64,000 bases of DNA, from NCBI GenBank assembly GCA_052118065.1, contig JBQKHY010000007.1, positions 1 through 64,000 on the forward strand, in the 5' to 3' direction. Shown one piece after another: positions 26,759-35,593 of this stretch. The notes under the pieces are model-generated. The model was not told the origin of the DNA. It saw only the letters and a list, made by a program, of their open reading frames with translations, and did no database searches. A program made the position numbers and the translations under genes. The stretch is from Ruminococcoides sp052118065. GTDB taxonomy: Bacteria; Bacillota; Clostridia; Oscillospirales; Acutalibacteraceae. The stretch's first letter is position 1, and each line of letters opens with the position of its first letter.

Positions 26759-27565
26759 ATGAATCCTATAAAGTCATTAATTGCACATAATCAAGGAAGA
26801 ATTTATAATAATTTCGAAAATTCAAAATATGGAAAGAGATTAAAACAGTTTAAGAATATTCATAAAGGTGAAACTTGTTTTATTATCGGCAATGGCCCTT
26901 CACTAAAGGTAGAAGATCTTACTAGATTGCATGAACTAGGAATTCCTACTTTTGCATTTAATAGGGTGTTTTGTGTTTTTGATGAAACTCCCTGGAGACC
27001 AACATACTATATTTCTCAAGATGAAAATGTTACATATGGAATGAAAGAAAAATTTGTAAATTTAGATTTACAGTATCGTTTTCATCCTATTAGGTGGAAG
27101 TGGTATAAAGATATTGACATTCCTAATGCTTATTATTTTAAAACTCTTAATAGTGATGGAAAATATTTTGATTTTTCAAAAGATATTTCTTCTTGTGTGA
27201 AAGATTCACCGACGGTGGCATATACAGGTTTTCAATTAGCCTATTATATGGGTTTTAAGAAGATATATATGATTGGCTTTGACCAAAATTACAGAGCATT
27301 CAAAGATAAAGATGGAAATATAGTTAAGAATGAAAACCTAAAAAAAGATTATTTTAGCGACAAATACAGAAACGATAAAACAGATGATTTGATTGTGCCT
27401 GATTTGTTTGAAATGAATAGAGCTTTTTTATCTGTTGATTACCATATAAAGAATGGCGATATAGATTTAGAAGTCTATAATTCCACTCGTGGTGGTATGT
27501 TAGAGGTATTTGAAAGAGTAGATTTGGATGAAATTTTTAAAGAATTAGAGGAAACTAAAAAATGA
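26759..27565 (+). CDS. DUF115/Maf-like protein
   Basis: 268 residues. The core CFIIGNGPSLKVEDLTRL (about 39-56) followed by FAFNRVF, PTYYISQDENV and AYYMGFKKIYMIGFDQNY is the DUF115 (MptE-like/MAF_flag10) pattern, related to GT-A-like sialyl/nonulosonic-acid transferases. Maf proteins of this superfamily attach nonulosonic acids from CMP donors to flagellin; others are of unknown role in capsule loci. It overlaps the cytidylyltransferase gene by 4 bp, which supports a link to a CMP-sugar. The precise reaction is an inference. Confidence 0.75.
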   Translation: MNPIKSLIAHNQGRIYNNFENSKYGKRLKQFKNIHKGETCFIIGNGPSLKVEDLTRLHELGIPTFAFNRVFCVFDETPWRPTYYISQDENVTYGMKEKFVNLDLQYRFHPIRWKWYKDIDIPNAYYFKTLNSDGKYFDFSKDISSCVKDSPTVAYTGFQLAYYMGFKKIYMIGFDQNYRAFKDKDGNIVKNENLKKDYFSDKYRNDKTDDLIVPDLFEMNRAFLSVDYHIKNGDIDLEVYNSTRGGMLEVFERVDLDEIFKELEETKK

Positions 27566-28215
27566 AAACAGTAGCAGTAGTTCCGATTAAAATGAATAAT
27601 GAACGATTACCAGGAAAAAATACTAAATGTTTTGATAATGGTGAACCTTTAGTTACATATGTTTTGAATACACTTTCTAAAGTTAAAGGTATTGACGAAA
27701 TTTATGTATTTTGTAGTAATGAAGCAATTTGCAAATATTTACCTGAAAATGTAAAGTATCTTAAGAGAGAAGAATGGCTTGATTTATCTACTACCAGTAT
27801 TACAGATGTGCTTACATCATTTGCCGATATGGTGGATAGTGATATTTATGTTCTTTCTCATGCCACAGCTCCATTTATTTCAGCCGAAAGTATAGGTGCA
27901 GGAGTTGAAGCAGTAAAGTCCGGTAAGTATGATTCTTCTTTGTCTGTTTCAAAGGTTCAAGAATTTCTATGGAAAGATAATAAGCCTTTTAACTATAATC
28001 TTGAAAAAATACCAAGGACTCAGGATTTAGATGTAATGTATTCAGAAACCAGTGGTTTCTTTATTTATACAAAAGACTTGATGGTTAAAGAACATAGAAG
28101 AGTTGGTCATAAACCATTTTTAGTTGAAGTATCAAAAATTGAGGCTTGTGATATTGATGAACCTGAAGATTTTGAAATAGCAAATGCTATATATAATTCA
28201 ATAATTAATAAGTAG
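27562..28215 (+). CDS. Cytidylyltransferase (CMP-sugar synthetase, NeuA/KdsB-like)
   Basis: 217 residues. VAVVPIKMNNERLPGKNTKCF (about 4-24) is the nucleotide-binding loop of acylneuraminate cytidylyltransferases (usual form IPAR.gSkr.pgKN). LSHATAPFISAESIGAGV gives the substrate loop, and CDIDEPEDFEIA the C-terminal acidic motif. It would couple CTP to a keto acid sugar or sugar phosphate. IPIKMNNER replaces the more common IPARGGSK, a variant seen in many uncharacterised capsule loci. It lies directly before an aldolase and a PfkB kinase. Confidence 0.88.
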   Translation: MKTVAVVPIKMNNERLPGKNTKCFDNGEPLVTYVLNTLSKVKGIDEIYVFCSNEAICKYLPENVKYLKREEWLDLSTTSITDVLTSFADMVDSDIYVLSHATAPFISAESIGAGVEAVKSGKYDSSLSVSKVQEFLWKDNKPFNYNLEKIPRTQDLDVMYSETSGFFIYTKDLMVKEHRRVGHKPFLVEVSKIEACDIDEPEDFEIANAIYNSIINK

Positions 28216-28221
28216 GTTATT

Positions 28222-29823
28222 ATGAATAACATAAAAGTATTAGATTGTACTCTTCGTGATGGTGGGTATGTAAACAATTGGAATTTTGGAAAATTAAACA
28301 TTATTGATATATTAAATCACTTATTAAATGCTCAAGTTGATATTGTTGAATGTGGTTTCTTAAGCCAAAAAAAAGAAACCTCAAAGGATAAGTCTATATA
28401 TAGAAATATATGTGATGTAGATAAACTAGTTTGTAGTGATAACTTTAATACTGAAATGGTTGTTATGGTGAATTACGGTGAATATAATATTGTTGATTTG
28501 CCACAGTATAATAATGGAGTAGTTAAGGGTATCCGTTTGGCTTTTCATAAAAAAGATTTCCATAATGCCCTAAAGCAGTGTAAAGAAATCAAAGATAAGG
28601 GTTATGATGTTTTTGTACAACCAATGGTTACACTAACCTATACTGATGATGAAATTAATGAACTTGTTGAATTAACAAATGAAATTTCACCAAAGGCATT
28701 GTACATTGTCGATTCTTTTGGAACTATGACAAAGTCAGAACTATTGAGATTATATGATTCTGTTGATAATAAACTTAATAAAGACATAGCTATTGGTTTT
28801 CATAGTCACAACAATATGCAACTTTCTTTTTCTAATGCACAAGTATTAATGGAATTAGATACAAATAGAGTAATATACATTGATTCATCAGTTTATGGTA
28901 TGGGGAGAGGTGCCGGTAATCTTTGTACTGAGTTAATTACTAAATATTTGAATGATAATTATTCTTGTAGCTATGATTTAATCCCTATATTGGAAATTAT
29001 TGATGACCATTTAATGAATATTTTTCTTACAAGTCCTTGGGGATATTCAGTTCCATATTATATTGCTTCAATTAATAATTGTCATCCAAATTATGCTTCG
29101 TATCTATTGGATAAGCAAAGTATCAGTGTAAAAGATATTCATAAAATTTTACATACAATATCAGAAAACAAGAAAAACTTTTATGACAAAAGTTATATAG
29201 AAGAACTCTATATAAACTATCAGAAAAATACTGTCAATGATGATAATGCTATAATAGAATTAAAACAAAGTATTGGAAACAGCGAAATACTTTTATTAGC
29301 ACCGGGTAAATCACTTAAAACTCAGAAAAGTGAAATAGAACAGTATGTAATAAAAAATAAGCCTGTTATTATTTCAGTAAATTTTATTACAGATATTGTG
29401 CCGGTTGATATGGTTTTCATTGGCAATTTAAAGAGATTTAGTAATATTGAAGATTTATTGAATATGCACGAAAGTATTAAGAAGGTTATTATAACATCAA
29501 ATATAAAGACTGAAAAACAAGACAAGGTACTAACAATTAATTATAGTGATTATCTAAGCGAAGATTCTAATATTGCTGATAATTCTGGTATGATGATATT
29601 AAATTTATTGAAAAAAATCGGAGTTAGTAGTGTTGCTTTAGCTGGTTTTGATGGCTTTTCACTAAATAGATTGGAAAATTATTATAGTGATAATCTTGTG
29701 AATAGTGCATCATCTGATGAACTTGTTTTAAAGAGCGAAGCAATATCTCAAAGGTTAAAACAGTTAGAACAGGTTATGAATATAGAATTTGTTACAGAGT
29801 CATTATATAAAGATAAGGTGTAG
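28222..29823 (+). CDS. HMGL-like aldolase fused to a DUF115-like domain
   Basis: 533 residues. The N-terminal part (1-about 330) is a TIM-barrel pyruvate aldolase of the HMGL family: VLDCTLRDGGYVNNW (4-18) holds the catalytic R-D pair, and GFHSHNNMQLSFSNA the metal-binding His-x-His with GMGRGAGNL beyond. The C-terminal part (about 350-533), beginning SEILLLAPGKSLKTQ, resembles the nucleotide-sugar-binding fold of DUF115/MptE proteins. It lacks the communication domains of 4-hydroxy-2-oxovalerate aldolase. It could join pyruvate and an aldehyde to make a 2-keto-3-deoxy sugar acid. The gene lies between a cytidylyltransferase and a PfkB kinase. Confidence 0.8.
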   Translation: MNNIKVLDCTLRDGGYVNNWNFGKLNIIDILNHLLNAQVDIVECGFLSQKKETSKDKSIYRNICDVDKLVCSDNFNTEMVVMVNYGEYNIVDLPQYNNGVVKGIRLAFHKKDFHNALKQCKEIKDKGYDVFVQPMVTLTYTDDEINELVELTNEISPKALYIVDSFGTMTKSELLRLYDSVDNKLNKDIAIGFHSHNNMQLSFSNAQVLMELDTNRVIYIDSSVYGMGRGAGNLCTELITKYLNDNYSCSYDLIPILEIIDDHLMNIFLTSPWGYSVPYYIASINNCHPNYASYLLDKQSISVKDIHKILHTISENKKNFYDKSYIEELYINYQKNTVNDDNAIIELKQSIGNSEILLLAPGKSLKTQKSEIEQYVIKNKPVIISVNFITDIVPVDMVFIGNLKRFSNIEDLLNMHESIKKVIITSNIKTEKQDKVLTINYSDYLSEDSNIADNSGMMILNLLKKIGVSSVALAGFDGFSLNRLENYYSDNLVNSASSDELVLKSEAISQRLKQLEQVMNIEFVTESLYKDKV

Positions 29824-29826
29824 CTT

Positions 29827-30849
29827 ATGTCAAAAGTTATTACATTTGGAGAGATTATGTTAAGATTATCTCCCGAAGGATACAATAGAATATTACAATC
29901 AAATAAATTTGAAGCAACTTTTGCTGGGGCAGAAGCTAATGTTGCAGTTTCACTTGCTAATTTTGGTGTTAATGTATCATTTGTTTCAAAAATTACTGAG
30001 AATCCAATTGGTCAAGCCTGTGTAAATTCATTACGACAGTATGGTGTTGATACATCTAATATTGTAAGAGGTGGGGATAGACTAGGTGTTTATTATGTGG
30101 AAAAAGGAGCATCCCAAAGACCATCTCAGATTACTTATGATAGAAATGGTTCTGCTATTCAATTAGCAAAATCAGATGATTTTGATTGGAAAAAGATTTT
30201 TTTAGGTGCTGAATGGTTTCATTTTACAGGAATCACACCTGCACTTAGTGATGATTTAGCTGATATTTGTGAAGAAGCATGTAAGTATGCAAAAGAACAT
30301 AACATTAAAATTAGTTGTGACCTTAATTATCGAAATAAGTTGTGGTCAAAAGAAAAGGCAAAAGATGTTATGACTAGACTATGTAAATATGTTGATGTTT
30401 GTATTGCTAATGAAGAAGATGTAAGTGATGTTTTTGGTATTACCGCCGGAGATACTAGCGTAATTAGCGGTAAACTTGATATAGATGGATACAAGATTAT
30501 TGCTAAAAAGTTAGTTGAAAAATTTAACTTTAAATATGTAGCCTTTACACTAAGAGAATCAATAAATGCCAACGACAATAGATGGTCCGGTATGTTATAT
30601 GACGGAAGCGAGTTTTTTAATTCAAATACATATGATATTCATATTGTAGACAGAGTCGGTGGTGGAGATTCATTTGGTGCTGCTTTGATTTACGGTATGT
30701 TAAATAATTTTGATAATCAAAAAATTATTGATTTTGCTATTGCATCAAGTACTTTGAAACATTCAATAGAGGGTGATTTTAACCTTGTTACTGTTGATGA
30801 AGTGTTAAGATTGATGAATGGTGACAAAACAGGCAGAGTGAAAAGGTGA
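29827..30849 (+). CDS. PfkB-family sugar kinase (2-keto-3-deoxygluconate-kinase-like)
   Basis: 340 residues. ITFGEIMLRLSPEGYNRI at the N-terminus and FAGAEANVAVSLANFG (about 31-46) match the KdgK branch of PfkB kinases. The C-terminal signature DRVGGGDSFGAALIYG (about 276-291) contains the catalytic aspartate; the family form is DTTGAGDAF. It would phosphorylate a keto-deoxy sugar acid or related sugar. Placement right after the aldolase suggests that it acts on the aldol product or its precursor. Start ATG 29827, with AAGGTG upstream. Substrate inferred from subfamily only. Confidence 0.88.
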   Translation: MSKVITFGEIMLRLSPEGYNRILQSNKFEATFAGAEANVAVSLANFGVNVSFVSKITENPIGQACVNSLRQYGVDTSNIVRGGDRLGVYYVEKGASQRPSQITYDRNGSAIQLAKSDDFDWKKIFLGAEWFHFTGITPALSDDLADICEEACKYAKEHNIKISCDLNYRNKLWSKEKAKDVMTRLCKYVDVCIANEEDVSDVFGITAGDTSVISGKLDIDGYKIIAKKLVEKFNFKYVAFTLRESINANDNRWSGMLYDGSEFFNSNTYDIHIVDRVGGGDSFGAALIYGMLNNFDNQKIIDFAIASSTLKHSIEGDFNLVTVDEVLRLMNGDKTGRVKR

Positions 30850-30854
30850 GTATA

Positions 30855-31847
30855 ATGAAAAATGAAAATATAATGGTATCGGTTTTATGTTTGGCATATA
30901 ATCACGAAAAATATATAAGACAATGTTTAGATGGTTTTGTTATGCAGAAAACTAATTTCAAATTTGAAGTGATAATACATGATGATGCCTCTACTGACAA
31001 TACTGCTAACATAATTCGTGAATATGAGGAAAAATATCCTGAAATCATTAAACCAATTTACCAGAAAGAAAATCAGTATTCAAAAAAGGTATTAATTCTT
31101 AAGGAGTACTCTCTTCCTAAATCAAAAGGAAAGTATATAGCAATTTGTGAGGGCGATGATTTTTGGACTGATGATCACAAACTGCAAAAGCAAGTTGATG
31201 CTTTAGAGAATAATCCTAATTGCAAGTGCTGTGTATGTACTGTTAGAGATGTTGATGAAGGTGCAACACCATTAAATCATACTCATCCAAGTGTTCTATT
31301 CGATAGTGCAGTGGTAAGTACGGAAAAATTTTTAAAATTAGCTACAAAAGAATATGCATTTCAGTCAAGTTCATTTATGTTTCTTGGTGATGACTATAAA
31401 GAATATACATATAATCCACCAAAATTCAGAAAAGTATCACCGGTAGGAGATTGGCCAATGTTGTTGTATTTTTGTGTGGTTGGTGATATTTATTATATTA
31501 AGGACGAAATGTCTTGTTATAGAAGAAATGCTGTTGGAAGTTATACAACTAGTATGAGTTCATCAACTATAAATAAGAGAAAAAAGTTTAATAAAGGTCT
31601 TATTGATATGATAGAAAGTTTTGATGAATATACTAGTCAAAAATATCATAACTATTGTGTTGAGTTTGCGAGAAGATTTAGAAAGTATTATTATGACTGT
31701 TTAAAAGAAGAAAAGAATTTAAAAGAAGTATTAAGTAAAGAAAATAAAGAGTTTTTTGCACAAGAGAATTTCAAGGACAGAATGTATATCATGGCAACTG
31801 TATATTTACCGATTGTTGCAAAGTTATATGATAAAATAAAAAAGTGA
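30855..31847 (+). CDS. GT2-family glycosyltransferase
   Basis: 330 residues. VSVLCLAYNHEKYIRQCLDGF and IHDDASTDNTANII (41-54) mark the subtype in which VDDGS is HDDAS. The metal motif is EGDD at 99-102. MQKTNFKFEVI is typical of this clostridial group. The start is ATG 30855, six bases after AAAAGGTGAG; the GTG at 30846 falls inside that site. It starts just after the kinase stop. Donor unknown. Confidence 0.88.
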   Translation: MKNENIMVSVLCLAYNHEKYIRQCLDGFVMQKTNFKFEVIIHDDASTDNTANIIREYEEKYPEIIKPIYQKENQYSKKVLILKEYSLPKSKGKYIAICEGDDFWTDDHKLQKQVDALENNPNCKCCVCTVRDVDEGATPLNHTHPSVLFDSAVVSTEKFLKLATKEYAFQSSSFMFLGDDYKEYTYNPPKFRKVSPVGDWPMLLYFCVVGDIYYIKDEMSCYRRNAVGSYTTSMSSSTINKRKKFNKGLIDMIESFDEYTSQKYHNYCVEFARRFRKYYYDCLKEEKNLKEVLSKENKEFFAQENFKDRMYIMATVYLPIVAKLYDKIKK

Positions 31848-31857
31848 GATGAAAACT

Positions 31858-33066
31858 ATGAAAAAGTTATTGTTACTTGGTGGTTCAAGGTATATATTAC
31901 CGGTTATAAAAAAAGCACATGAGTTAGGTATATATGTTATCACTTGTGATTATCTTCCTGATAATATTGCTCATAAGTATTCTGACAAATACTGTAATGT
32001 AAGTATTATAGAGAAGGATGCAGTTTTAAAAGTGGCTCAAGAAAATAAAATAGATGGTGTAATGTCATTTGCTTGTGACCCGGGTGTTGTTACTGCATCA
32101 TATGTGGCTGAAAAAATGAATTTACCATTTCAAGCATCTTATGAATCAACTCAAATTCTACAAGATAAAGGTCGTTTTAGAAAATATCTTGAGGATAATG
32201 GATTTAATGTTCCACATTCAAAAAGATATTTAGATAAGAAAGCACCTTTTGATGATGTGGATTATTTTAATTGGCCTGTTATTGTAAAGCCTGTTGATTC
32301 AGCAGGAAGTAAAGGAGTTAATCGTGTTGAAGAGCCTAGTGAACTTTCAAAAGCAATTGACGAGGCAATAAAGTCATCAATAAATGGGGCATTTATTATA
32401 GAGGACTTTATTACATTTGATGGCTATCATTCAAGTGCTGATCCTTTTGTTGTTGATGGCATGATTAAATTTATGACTTATTCTGATCAATTATTTGATA
32501 CTGAAGCCGCAAATCCATATACTCCTACAAAGATTATATGGCCTTCATCTATGAAAAAATGTCATCAAGATTATTTAACTTCTGAAATTCAAAGACTTGT
32601 CGATTTACTTGGATTAACAACGGGTATTTACAATATAGAAACTTGTGTTGGTATAGATGGTAAACCATATATAATGGAAGTTTCACCACGAGGTGGTGGT
32701 TGCAAAATTGCTGAAATTCAGGAATTGGCTTTTGGAGTTAATTTGATTGAAAATGAAGTGAGAAAAGCTGTTGGATTACCATTGTTAGAAATAAAACAGA
32801 CTAAATGTAACGGTCATTGGTGTGAAATGGTAATTCATCCTACACACAATCAAAGTGGTATATTTGATGAAATTTCCATTGATGAAAGTATTCAAAAGAA
32901 TTATTTAAAGATGTTAGATTTATGTGTTTCAAAAGGTATTAGGGTTATGCCGTTTACCGGTGCTAATATGTCCTTGGGTGATATATTTCTGCAATTCAAC
33001 AGCCGAGAGAAATTGGATGATATTACTAATCATTTAGATGATTGGTTAAAAATTAAATTGCTATAA
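31858..33066 (+). CDS. ATP-grasp ligase
   Basis: 402 residues. It has a Rossmann-like N-domain (KKLLLLGGSRYILPVIKKAHE), then the ATP-grasp fold: WPVIVKPVDSAGSKGVNR (about 138-155) is the nucleotide-binding loop, and EVSPRGGGCKI (about 274-284) carries metal-binding residues. ATP-grasp enzymes form amide or similar bonds through an acyl phosphate, so this one may attach an amino acid to an amino sugar. ATG 31849 is also in frame but abuts the ribosome site, so ATG 31858 is preferred. It is a relative of 34225. It is the last native-composition gene before an imported segment. Confidence 0.85.
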   Translation: MKKLLLLGGSRYILPVIKKAHELGIYVITCDYLPDNIAHKYSDKYCNVSIIEKDAVLKVAQENKIDGVMSFACDPGVVTASYVAEKMNLPFQASYESTQILQDKGRFRKYLEDNGFNVPHSKRYLDKKAPFDDVDYFNWPVIVKPVDSAGSKGVNRVEEPSELSKAIDEAIKSSINGAFIIEDFITFDGYHSSADPFVVDGMIKFMTYSDQLFDTEAANPYTPTKIIWPSSMKKCHQDYLTSEIQRLVDLLGLTTGIYNIETCVGIDGKPYIMEVSPRGGGCKIAEIQELAFGVNLIENEVRKAVGLPLLEIKQTKCNGHWCEMVIHPTHNQSGIFDEISIDESIQKNYLKMLDLCVSKGIRVMPFTGANMSLGDIFLQFNSREKLDDITNHLDDWLKIKLL

Positions 33067-33284
33067 CCTGTAATAGTTAATTGTAAAAGTTGAGCATAAA
33101 GTTTCTAAAAAAGAAAAAAGATTACTGTTCATAGCAGAGGCTTAAAAGGCAACGAAAAACAGGCAACAAAATAAGATCGATCGAAAAATCAGTTGTATTT
33201 AACCCAAAAAAGCCTTGTAAATATGCCCATTTTGGCTATTTTACAATCGGCTATTGTAATTATTATAAGGAGTGACGAGATTTC
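33067..33284. other. Spacer at the left edge of an imported cassette
   Basis: 218 bp without a gene. It contains an inverted repeat TTACAAT / ATTGTAA (33241-33259) and, overlapping it, a weak promoter-like pair TTTACA (33240-33245), 17 nt, TTATAA (33263-33268). AAGGAG (33267-33272) is the ribosome site for the next gene. It is the only sizeable gap inside the operon apart from the IS remnant at 35594. No insertion-sequence end was recognised here. Confidence 0.45.
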
Positions 33285-34241
33285 ATGAAAGAATACGGGG
33301 GGTACATAGAACTAGAAAAGAATCACGGTTCAATGTTGCATGAAGAGGCTGTCGCATTGAACTGTGGGCGAAATACATTGGCATATCTTTGCGAAGCAAA
33401 GAAAATAAGAAAGTTGTATCTTCCGTATTTTCTTTGTTCGTCTGTGTCGAATCTTTGTGACAAAATTGGCGTTGAATATTGTTACTACCATATTAACGAA
33501 AAATTTGAACCGATTTTTAATCAGAGACTTGGCGAAGATCAGTGGCTTTACATTGTAAATTTTTATGGACAGTTAGATAATGAATATTTGACTGTGTGGA
33601 AACAGGAATACGGTAGGGTTATCGTTGATAACGCACAAAGTTATTTTCAAATGCCTGTAAAAGACATGGATACGCTTTATACCTGCCGGAAATATTTCGG
33701 CGTTGCGGATGGAGCATTTCTCTATACTGATACGGGACTGGATCGAGAAATTTCGCAGGATGAATCTTTTGAGCGAATGCACTTTCTTCTTGGTCGCTAT
33801 GAGCGCAGTGCTAATGAGTTTTATAGCGAATATATTGCGAACAATAAACTGTTTGCAACAGAACCTATAAAACAGATGTCCTATCTAACAAAAAATCTCC
33901 TGCACGGAATTGATTATAAGAGTGTGGCAAAAAGACGCCAGGAAAATTTTGATTTTTTAAATACAGAACTCAGGAGTATAAATGAATTGAAGATAAAAAG
34001 TGTTTACGGTGCGTTCATGTACCCACTTCTTGTTCAAAACGGCGCTGCCGTGCGAAAAAAATTGCAGAAAGGAAAAATCTATATACCAACTTTGTGGCCC
34101 AATGTGCTAGAAGAGTGTCCTGATGATAGTTTGGAATATCATTATGCGGCAGATATTTTGCCGATACCAGTGGATCAACGGTACGGAATAGAGGATATGA
34201 ATTATTTGGCGGAGGTGATAAGAAATGAAACTGACAGGTAA
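33285..34241 (+). CDS. DegT/DnrJ-like PLP aminotransferase, divergent
   Basis: 318 residues. ALNCGRNTLAYLCE (about 24-37) is the cofactor-phosphate loop; VIVDNAQSYF (about 107-116) gives the Asp-x-Ala-Gln that contacts the pyridine ring; CRKYFGVADGAFLYT (about 130-144) supplies the PLP lysine (family form S..K....GGEGG). It is shorter than usual DegT proteins (about 370). Codon use includes GCG, CGC and CGG, rare in neighbours, so it is probably transferred. It overlaps the following ATP-grasp gene by 17 bp. Likely substrate is a keto sugar; not certain. Confidence 0.72.
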   Translation: MKEYGGYIELEKNHGSMLHEEAVALNCGRNTLAYLCEAKKIRKLYLPYFLCSSVSNLCDKIGVEYCYYHINEKFEPIFNQRLGEDQWLYIVNFYGQLDNEYLTVWKQEYGRVIVDNAQSYFQMPVKDMDTLYTCRKYFGVADGAFLYTDTGLDREISQDESFERMHFLLGRYERSANEFYSEYIANNKLFATEPIKQMSYLTKNLLHGIDYKSVAKRRQENFDFLNTELRSINELKIKSVYGAFMYPLLVQNGAAVRKKLQKGKIYIPTLWPNVLEECPDDSLEYHYAADILPIPVDQRYGIEDMNYLAEVIRNETDR

Positions 34242-35490
34242 GAAATTGCTTATCTTAGGTGCTACTGCAGGAGAAATTTCGCTTGTAAAGCGCGCACAAG
34301 AATATGGAGTTTACGTTATAGTCACAGATTATCATACGGATTATACATTAGCACCTGCGAAAAATGTGGCTGATGAAGCATGGGATGTTAGCTGGTCTGA
34401 CATAGATACCTTGGAAAAATTATCTCGTAAAAGTGGGGTAGATGGTGTATTAGCAGGGTATAGCGAATTCCGTGTTGAAAATATGATAAAACTTTGTAAA
34501 CGACTGAACCTTCCGTGCTATATAAGTAATGAACAATTGGAAATCACGCGCGACAAGATTAAATTTAAAGATTGTTGCAGAAAGTACGGTGTTCCAGTTG
34601 TAAAAGAATACGCTTCTGTTGATGAAGTTGATGAATATCCTGTAATCGTTAAACCTACAGACCGAGCAGGATCGATTGGAATAAGTATCGCACATAATTT
34701 TGAAGAACTCGAAAAAGCATATCAATATGCATACGATCTTTCTATAGAAAAACGGGTCATTATTGAGAAGTATATTCAAGATGCGGATAAGGTTGACTTT
34801 TATTATTTGGCAGAAAATGGAAATCTTACATTGCTAACTTCTTGTGACACGGTTTATGCACAAAATAATGATGGTGTTAGGGTAGTGCAAACAGCATGGT
34901 TGTATCCGGAAAAATATCAATCCTCTTATGATGCAAAGGTGAAAGATAGTATTGAGGCTATGATTCTGGGAATGAAAATCGAATATGGATGCATTTTCTT
35001 TTCTGGATTCATAGATAAGAATCAGAATTTTGTGTTTTTCGAGTGCGGTTACCGTTTGGAGGGAGCACATCAGTATTACTATACACAAAAGAGAGGACCT
35101 GTTAATTTCTTAGATACATTTATTTTCCACGCATTATGTGGAAATACAAATGATGTTCCACGTATAAGTATTAATGAAAACATGAAGTGCGTAACGGTAA
35201 ATGTTTTTGCGAAGGAAGGTACGATTGCAAAAATTCGAGGTATTGAAGAAATTGCTAAAATGCCTGATTGTACATTAGCATTACTTCAAGGAAGAGTAGG
35301 AGAACAGTGTAAGGCTGATAAAGCAATATTGGACAATATATGTGTATTTGCTTTCAGTAGCGAATCTGTTGAACAATTAAAATGTGATGTGGATGAAGCC
35401 TATAACAAGTTGCAGATAATAGATAATCAGGGAAATGATATGATCTACGACAAACTTGACACAAGTGAAATTCTTAATAACTTCTCGTAA
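34225..35490 (+). CDS. ATP-grasp ligase (second, imported copy)
   Basis: 421 residues. The N-domain KKLLILGATAGEISLVKRAQEYGVYVIVTDYHTD parallels the start of 31858, so the two are paralogues. YPVIVKPTDRAGSIGISI (about 137-154) is the ATP loop, and FFECGYRLEGAHQYYY (about 272-287) the second half-site. A C-terminal region after about 310 resembles the biotin-carboxylase-like tail. Codon use is atypical, as in 33285, and its ATG lies inside that gene. It may ligate an amino acid or carboxylate to an aminated sugar made by 33285. That coupling is inference. Confidence 0.82.
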   Translation: MKLTGKKLLILGATAGEISLVKRAQEYGVYVIVTDYHTDYTLAPAKNVADEAWDVSWSDIDTLEKLSRKSGVDGVLAGYSEFRVENMIKLCKRLNLPCYISNEQLEITRDKIKFKDCCRKYGVPVVKEYASVDEVDEYPVIVKPTDRAGSIGISIAHNFEELEKAYQYAYDLSIEKRVIIEKYIQDADKVDFYYLAENGNLTLLTSCDTVYAQNNDGVRVVQTAWLYPEKYQSSYDAKVKDSIEAMILGMKIEYGCIFFSGFIDKNQNFVFFECGYRLEGAHQYYYTQKRGPVNFLDTFIFHALCGNTNDVPRISINENMKCVTVNVFAKEGTIAKIRGIEEIAKMPDCTLALLQGRVGEQCKADKAILDNICVFAFSSESVEQLKCDVDEAYNKLQIIDNQGNDMIYDKLDTSEILNNFS

Positions 35491-35593
35491 TCAATTAAGG
35501 TGAGTAAATACCAAGCCAAATAAAATTAGGGAAACACTGATTTAACAAAAATATAATTTCAAATTAGAACAATGAGTTAAAAATCGTCAGAAC

